Source of the DNA: Streptomyces caelestis
GTDB lineage: Bacteria; Actinomycetota; Actinomycetes; Streptomycetales; Streptomycetaceae
NCBI RefSeq assembly: GCF_001279005.1
Contig: NZ_LGCN01000063.1
Coordinates: 62,001 to 126,000 of the forward strand
Length of the DNA stretch: 64,000 bases
Reading direction: 5' to 3'
Part shown: positions 59,369-64,000 of the stretch, piece by piece
Numbering within the stretch: the first letter of the stretch is position 1
Layout: each line of letters opens with the position of its first letter
Translations under genes and position numbers: made by a program
Notes under the pieces: generated by a model
What the model was told of the DNA's origin: nothing
Database searches by the model: none
Seen by the model: only the letters and a program-made list of their open reading frames with translations

Positions 59369-60022
59369 GTGCGCGTACTCGTCGTCGAGGACGAGCAGCT
59401 GCTCGCCGATGCGGTGGCCACCGGGCTGCGCCGGGAGGCCATGGCCGTCGACGTCGTGTACGACGGTGCGGCCGCCCTGGAGCGCATCGGCGTCAACGAC
59501 TACGACGTGGTCGTCCTCGACCGCGACCTCCCGCTGGTGCACGGCGACGACGTCTGCCGCAGGATCGTCGAACTCGGCATGCCCACCCGCGTGCTGATGC
59601 TCACGGCGTCCGGCGACGTCAGCGACCGTGTCGAGGGTCTGGAGATCGGCGCCGACGACTATCTGCCCAAGCCCTTCGCGTTCAGCGAGCTCATCGCGCG
59701 CGTGCGCGCCCTCGGGCGGCGTACGAGCGTGCCGCTGCCGCCCGTCCTGGAGCGCGCCGGGATCAAGCTCGACCCCAACCGCCGCGAGGTCTTCCGCGAC
59801 GGCAAGGAGGTGCAGCTCGCCCCGAAGGAGTTCGCCGTCCTGGAGGTGCTCATGCGCAGCGAGGGCGCGGTCGTCTCCGCGGAACAGCTGCTGGAGAAGG
59901 CCTGGGACGAGAACACCGACCCGTTCACCAACGTGGTGCGGGTGACCGTGATGACCCTGCGCCGCAAGCTGGGGGAGCCGCCGGTCATCGTGACCGTGCC
60001 CGGCTCCGGATACCGGATCTGA
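59369..60022 (+). CDS. cutR: OmpR-family response regulator CutR
   Basis: 217 residues, GTG start with AGGAAGGA upstream. The receiver domain has acidic Glu7/Asp8, phospho-acceptor Asp51 in VVLDRDLP, Thr in LMLTASG and Lys in LPKPF; the C-terminal winged helix has the OmpR-type TNVVRVTVMTLRRKLG and GSGYRI end. CutR/CutS of Streptomyces first appeared as a repressor of antibiotic production and has since been linked to secretion stress. Next gene starts six bases after the stop. The name is given by sequence and by its position near hemH. Confidence 0.9.
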   Translation: MRVLVVEDEQLLADAVATGLRREAMAVDVVYDGAAALERIGVNDYDVVVLDRDLPLVHGDDVCRRIVELGMPTRVLMLTASGDVSDRVEGLEIGADDYLPKPFAFSELIARVRALGRRTSVPLPPVLERAGIKLDPNRREVFRDGKEVQLAPKEFAVLEVLMRSEGAVVSAEQLLEKAWDENTDPFTNVVRVTVMTLRRKLGEPPVIVTVPGSGYRI

Positions 60023-60028
60023 TGACCG

Positions 60029-61273
60029 ATGGCCGCCACGCCCGCGCCCCCCACGGCGCCCCCCAAGCCCACCTGGGACCCCCGCTCGGCGACCCCGCTG
60101 CCGTGGCTGCGTCCCACCATCCGCATACGGCTCACGCTGCTGTACGGCGGCATGTTCCTGATCGCCGGCATCCTGCTGCTGTCGATCATCTACCTGCTCG
60201 CCGCCCAGGCCCTGCGCACCGGCAGCCAGCCCCTGTTCAAGATCGTCGACTTCAACGGCCTGAAGGTCTCCAGCAACGACTGTCCGGGCATCGCCAACGG
60301 CAACCTGGAGCTGTCCGAGTTCAACGCCCGGATCAGCGAGTGCATCGACCACCAGCGCCAGGTCGCCCTGGACAACCTGCTCAGCCGCTCCCTGCTGGCC
60401 CTGCTGGGCCTCGCCGTCATCGCCTTCGCCTTCGGCTACGCCATGGCCGGCCGGGTCCTGTCGCCGCTGGGCCGGATCACCCGCACCGCCCGCGCGGTGG
60501 CCGGTTCGGACCTGTCCCGCCGGATCGAGCTGGACGGCCCGGACGACGAGCTGAAGGAACTGGCCGACACCTTCGACGACATGCTGGAGCGGCTCCAGCG
60601 GGCGTTCACCGCCCAGCAGCGCTTCGTGGGCAACGCCTCGCACGAGCTGCGCACCCCGCTGGCGATCAACCGCACCCTGCTGGAGGTGCACCTCTCCGAT
60701 CCCGGCGCGCCGGTGGAGCTGCAGCAGCTGGGCAAGACGCTGCTGTCCACCAACGAGCGCAGCGAACAGCTCGTGGAGGGCCTGCTGCTGCTCGCCCGCA
60801 GCGACAACCAGATCGTCGAGCGCAAGCCCGTGGACCTCGCCGAGGTCGCCACCCAGGCGATCGACCAGGTGCACGGCGAGGCGGAGGCCAAGGGCGTGGA
60901 GATCCGCGGCGCGCGCCGGCCCGCGGTCGTCCAGGGCAACGGCGTGCTGCTGGAGCGGATCGCGCTGAACCTGGTGCAGAACGCCGTGCGGTACAACGTG
61001 CCCGAGGAGGGCTGGGTCGAGGTCACCACCGAGGTGCAGCACGGCCAGGCGGTCCTGGTGGTGTCGAACACGGGCCCGGTGGTACCCGCGTACGAGATCG
61101 ACAACCTCTTCGAGCCGTTCCGGCGGCTGCGCACCGAGCGCACGGGCAGCGACAAGGGCGTCGGACTCGGTCTGTCCATCGCCCGGTCGGTCGCCCGGGC
61201 GCACGGCGGGCACATCTACGCACAGCCGCGCGAGGGGGGCGGGCTCGTGATGCGCGTCACCCTGCCGATCTGA
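60029..61273 (+). CDS. cutS: Sensor histidine kinase CutS
   Basis: 414 residues. Membrane helices at ~36-58 and ~118-142 enclose a short sensor loop with Cys85 (SSNDCPG) and Cys105 (SECIDH). After a HAMP linker, HisKA has His205 in ASHELRTPLAI, and the ATPase domain has NLVQNAVRYN and GVGLGLSIA. The cysteine pair could report the redox or folding state outside the membrane, which fits the reported link of CutRS to extracytoplasmic protein folding. The ATG 60029 keeps the frame; a longer frame at 60022 is a shadow. Confidence 0.9.
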   Translation: MAATPAPPTAPPKPTWDPRSATPLPWLRPTIRIRLTLLYGGMFLIAGILLLSIIYLLAAQALRTGSQPLFKIVDFNGLKVSSNDCPGIANGNLELSEFNARISECIDHQRQVALDNLLSRSLLALLGLAVIAFAFGYAMAGRVLSPLGRITRTARAVAGSDLSRRIELDGPDDELKELADTFDDMLERLQRAFTAQQRFVGNASHELRTPLAINRTLLEVHLSDPGAPVELQQLGKTLLSTNERSEQLVEGLLLLARSDNQIVERKPVDLAEVATQAIDQVHGEAEAKGVEIRGARRPAVVQGNGVLLERIALNLVQNAVRYNVPEEGWVEVTTEVQHGQAVLVVSNTGPVVPAYEIDNLFEPFRRLRTERTGSDKGVGLGLSIARSVARAHGGHIYAQPREGGGLVMRVTLPI

Positions 61274-61345
61274 GATGATGCCGCCGACACGATGGGGTGT
61301 TCGCTTTGAGCGGAATTTTCGGGGCGCCTCTCCGGTAACCCCATG

Positions 61346-61359
61346 TGTGATCGATCACA
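61346..61359. promoter_or_regulatory. Crp-like palindrome TGTGATCGATCACA
   Basis: A perfect 14-bp palindrome, fitting the GTG-N6-CAC pattern of Streptomyces Crp sites. It lies between cutS and the DUF4193 gene, about 125 bases upstream of the promoter below. Crp control is inferred. Confidence 0.45.
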
Positions 61360-61468
61360 AGCGCGATTCCCGGCCCGTCCACTCTCCGTGATCATGTATC
61401 CCCGAGAAAGTCGGGAAAGTCCCGGTTTTCAGGGGGCCTGATCACGGGAAGTACACGGTGAGGCGCCT

Positions 61469-61498
61469 TTGATGCGCGACGTTCGGACCGTGTACGGT
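61469..61498 (+). promoter_or_regulatory. Promoter of the DUF4193 gene
   Basis: -35 TTGATG (61469-61474), 18-base spacer, -10 TACGGT (61493-61498), leaving a leader of about 160 bases. The leader contains a small hairpin, TGAGGC / GCCTCA (61570-61590). Confidence 0.5.
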
Positions 61499-61665
61499 CC
61501 CCCTCGCCATCCCAGCCGATCACTCGTGAGGAGTCCGGTTGGGTGTCGATTGAGTAACAGACCTTGATGTGAGGCAAAATCTCCGCCTCAGGTCGGGCAC
61601 AAGTCCGGCCTCTCACGCGTTACGTGCGCTGGAGACACCGCATACACCCAGAGGGGGAGAGTGAC

Positions 61666-61962
61666 ATGGCAACCGACTACGACACTCCACGCAAGACCGA
61701 CGACGACGTCGACTCGGACAGCCTCGAAGAACTGAAGGCCAGGCGGAACGACAAGTCGGCCTCGGCCGTGGACGTCGACGAGTTCGAGGCCGCCGAGGGC
61801 CTGGAACTGCCCGGAGCGGACCTCTCGAACGAGGAGCTGGCCGTCCGGGTCCTGCCGAAGCAGCAGGACGAGTTCACCTGCATGAGCTGCTTCCTGGTCC
61901 ACCACCGCAGCCAGCTGGCCCGCGAGAAGAACGGCCAGCCGATCTGCCGCGACTGCGACTGA
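61666..61962 (+). CDS. DUF4193 zinc-ribbon protein
   Basis: 98 residues, ATG preceded by GAGGGGGAGAG. An acidic N-terminus leads to a zinc ribbon, Cys72-M-S-Cys75 and Cys94-R-D-Cys97, with QLAREKNGQPICRDCD at the end. This family is conserved in actinobacteria and its fold resembles RNA-polymerase-binding or ribosome-binding small proteins, but no function is proven. It has its own promoter and leader. Confidence 0.92.
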   Translation: MATDYDTPRKTDDDVDSDSLEELKARRNDKSASAVDVDEFEAAEGLELPGADLSNEELAVRVLPKQQDEFTCMSCFLVHHRSQLAREKNGQPICRDCD

Positions 61963-61975
61963 GGCGGGGTCGGCC

Positions 61976-62920
61976 GTGACTGGCTCGACCCCTCCGCGGA
62001 AGCGCCGCTTCTTCGCGAGAGGAGCGGACCCGGGGCCCCAGGAGGGCCCGCAGCACGACACGCGTGACCAAGAGCGGGGCCCAACCGGTACCGGGGCGGC
62101 CTCGCTCGAAGCGGCAGCCGGCCGGGGTGACCTCCCGGCGTCCCCGGAGGTCACCGCGCCCGCGGCGCACCGGCGGGCCGCCGTGGTCCGCGAGAAGGCC
62201 CTGGAAGGCGCCCGCAAGGGCGGCGCCCGCGCCCGCGCGGGACTGGCGCACCTCGCGGACCGGATCATCGAGATCGCCCCGCGGGTGCCCGTGCGCGACC
62301 TCGGGACGCTGCGCCGGCAGTTCCCCGGCCTCGGCCCCGAGGACCTCGCGGACAAGCTCGTCGCGGGCGCGGCGAAGGCCACGGCGACGGTCGGGGCCGG
62401 AGTCGGCGCGGCGGCCATGATGCCCGTGCCGCCCGCGATGCCGACGGAACTGGCCGCCGAGATCACCGGCGTCGCCGCCATCGAACTGAAACTGATCGCC
62501 GAACTCCACGAGGTCTACGGCGTACGGCCGGCCGGCGCCCTCGCCCAGCGCAGCACCGTGTACCTCAACTCCTGGTCGCAGGAGCGCGGGATCGAGGCGA
62601 CCAGGCCCTCGACCGTGAGCGCGGCGCTGAACAGCCGCATGAAGCGCGAACTGCGCCAGCGGATCCTGAAGCGCACGGTCCGCAACCTGCCGAACCTGAT
62701 GCCGTTCCTGGTGGGAGCCGCCGTGGGCGCCGCCCTGAACCGCAGGGACACCAGAAAGCTCGCCGCACGCATCCGGGACGACCTGCGAAGAATCCAGGTG
62801 CCCTGGGACGCGCTGCCGGCCCTCCCCGCCCTGGAACGCCCCGAGGACGTCCTCCCCGAGGACGCCCTCAAGGAGCTCGGCGGCCACCTGGGGAAGGACG
62901 ACGGGCACCGGGCCCCGTGA
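61976..62920 (+). CDS. EcsC-like protein, function unknown
   Basis: 314 residues from GTG 61976. After a basic, disordered N-terminus (~1-75), the central segment KATATVGAGVGAAAMMPVPP and TELAAEITGVAAIELKLIAEL (abbreviated) resembles EcsC-like proteins, followed by an NLMPFLVGAAVGAALNRRD segment. It may be membrane-associated. Starts 14 bases after the DUF4193 stop, so the two are probably one operon. Related in style to the EcsC-like protein at 35434-36267. Confidence 0.65.
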   Translation: MTGSTPPRKRRFFARGADPGPQEGPQHDTRDQERGPTGTGAASLEAAAGRGDLPASPEVTAPAAHRRAAVVREKALEGARKGGARARAGLAHLADRIIEIAPRVPVRDLGTLRRQFPGLGPEDLADKLVAGAAKATATVGAGVGAAAMMPVPPAMPTELAAEITGVAAIELKLIAELHEVYGVRPAGALAQRSTVYLNSWSQERGIEATRPSTVSAALNSRMKRELRQRILKRTVRNLPNLMPFLVGAAVGAALNRRDTRKLAARIRDDLRRIQVPWDALPALPALERPEDVLPEDALKELGGHLGKDDGHRAP

Positions 62921-63181
62921 GCCCTGCGGGCCACACCTCGCCCCCGTGTTCCCCTGCCGCCGTCAAAGTCCGTCCGGCGGATCACGCCGAAGGCGCGGGG
63001 CCCGGCCGGCGCGTCCGTGGTGTCGGCGTCGGTCGCCGGCTTCCCGTCCCGGACCGCGTTCACGTGGGGGACCCTGTCGTGCCGACGTCCTTTCGCCCCG
63101 TGCGGTCGCACGTGCCGGGTCGTGCTCGCCGGTGCTTCGAAGCGTCGCCGGTTTCCCCGGTGCGATCCCGCCGGGCAGGCC

Positions 63182-63649
63182 TCAGGCGGCGGCCGCGTCC
63201 TTCGCCGCCCGCAGCGCCCGCGCCAGCCGCTCCGGCTCGCGCGTCGACAGGAAGACGTAGGGAGTCGGGTCCGCCGGGTCGGTGACGTCCACGCGCAGCG
63301 CGCCTGGAATGTACGCCCGCAGCAGCATGAAGCAGCGCGGGTCGGCCTTGTGGGTGCGCCAGGCCCGGGCCTCGTCGGCGTCCAGGACCTCCGCCTCGCC
63401 CAGCGCCGACACCGGGATCCTCGCCTCGCCCGCGAGCAGGTGGCCGCCCACGACCCGGATGCGCGCCGAGCCGTACGAGCTGGCCACGACGGCCGCCGCG
63501 GCGGTGCCGCCGGCCAGGCCGGCGAGCATCGGCAGCGTGCCGAACGGCAGCAGGATCAGCGCCAGCGAGACCCCCACCAGGAAGGAGATCAGCCACCAGG
63601 AGCGGGGGGCGGTGAGGCGTTCTTCGTACGGGGCGGCGGAGAGCTGCAT
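63182..63649 (-). CDS. DUF3093 membrane protein
   Basis: 155 residues. Two close transmembrane helices near the N-terminus (SWWLISFLVGVSLALILLPF and MLAGLAGGTAAAAVVASS) are followed by a cytoplasmic domain with RIRVVGGHLLAGEARIPVSA and a conserved end PYVFLSTREPERLARAL. This is the actinobacterial DUF3093 family; function unknown, often beside dUTPase and thioesterase genes. The ATG faces the divergent thioesterase gene 58 bases away. The 62921-63181 spacer shows nothing certain. Confidence 0.9.
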   Translation of the reverse strand: MQLSAAPYEERLTAPRSWWLISFLVGVSLALILLPFGTLPMLAGLAGGTAAAAVVASSYGSARIRVVGGHLLAGEARIPVSALGEAEVLDADEARAWRTHKADPRCFMLLRAYIPGALRVDVTDPADPTPYVFLSTREPERLARALRAAKDAAAA

Positions 63650-63707
63650 GAATCCAAGCTTGGCACGGTGTCGGGCCGGGACCCGCGCGCGGGTAAGGTC
63701 TGCGGCT

Positions 63708-64000
63708 GTGAGTGGTAATTCCGCAGCTCTTCAGCCCCCGGACGACGCCGTGGCCCCCGTGCGCCATCCGGACGCCCCCGCACCCGGCGAGCTCCTGGGC
63801 GCGCACTACGGCCAGTGCTTCGGCTGTGGCGGCGAACAGCCCCACGGACTGCACCTGGAGGCCCGCGCCGGCGAGGGCGTGTCGATCACCGCCGAGTTCA
63901 CCGTGCAGCCCGCCCACCAGGGCGCCCCGGGACTCGCGCACGGCGGGGTGCTCGCCGCCGCCCTGGACGAGACGCTCGGCTCGCTCAACTGGCTGCTGCG
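63708..64000 (+). CDS. PaaI-type hotdog-fold thioesterase, cut by window edge
   Basis: 97 residues are visible from GTG 63708. FGCGGEQPHGLHLEARAGEG and GLAHGGVLAAALDETLG match hotdog-fold acyl-CoA thioesterases of the PaaI family, with the catalytic loop HGGVLA and Asp-Glu of DETLG. It would release acyl groups from CoA. TAAGGT lies eight bases before the GTG, suggesting a leaderless mRNA. The C-terminus lies outside. Confidence 0.85.
   Translation, partial: MSGNSAALQPPDDAVAPVRHPDAPAPGELLGAHYGQCFGCGGEQPHGLHLEARAGEGVSITAEFTVQPAHQGAPGLAHGGVLAAALDETLGSLNWLL

Noticed and set aside
60022..61278. 418-codon frame overlapping cutS that starts at the cutR stop
   Set aside because: Pro/Arg/Ala-rich shadow in another frame; HisKA and ATPase motifs lie in the frame starting at 60029.

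Overview
The window looks like a chromosomal segment of a Streptomyces or close relative. Almost every codon ends in G or C, GTG (and one TTG) starts are common, several genes appear leaderless, and the families are typical of the genus: SepH, CutR/CutS, HPr, DUF397 with a WhiJ-type regulator, DUF4193, DUF3093 and DUF5998. From memory, the order parC, GntR, ptsH ... hemH, cutRS resembles the S. coelicolor region around ptsH and cutRS; I could not check this.

The left core block (1-18.7 kb) has an iron-box-controlled sucrase/ferredoxin-like gene, a small orphan protein, a CobW GTPase, parC, a catalytic/non-catalytic M16 protease pair, an M23 peptidase behind a probable c-di-AMP (ydaO) riboswitch, GntR, HPr, a GNAT/acyl-CoA-synthetase fusion, DUF5998, an AlkP-superfamily enzyme, a thymidine kinase and a SWIM zinc-finger protein.

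The accessory block (about 18.7-51 kb) starts with a tRNA-like gene with a canonical promoter but an abnormal anticodon arm. A tightly coupled LRR / ankyrin / MoxR ATPase / vWA-metallopeptidase operon follows, then three small minus-strand genes. Next is a type I restriction-modification locus in which hsdM-hsdS-hsdR is preceded by a degenerate methyltransferase-like protein. After that come an EcsC-like protein, a DUF397 / WhiJ-type HTH / HATPase regulatory trio, a Rad50-like zinc-hook ATPase with a small partner, a HelD-like helicase, a DUF6879 pair and an NB-ARC-TPR (STAND) ATPase. A short peptide translationally coupled to the STAND gene shares its N-terminal motif, suggesting amyloid-type signalling. 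The same 20-bp palindrome (CTGATAAC-N4-GTTATCAG type) lies upstream of the restriction operon and of the zinc-hook ATPase operon, so the two may be co-regulated. I see no integrase, transposase or CRISPR array.

The right core block (51-64 kb) has a rhodanese, SepH, a sugar-lactone oxidase with an MFS transporter, ferrochelatase, inositol monophosphatase, CutR/CutS with a tandem 11-nt repeat upstream, DUF4193, an EcsC-like protein, DUF3093 and the start of a thioesterase.

All calls come from reading the sequence and from recognising families; no database search was run. Long antisense open frames were treated as high-GC shadows.
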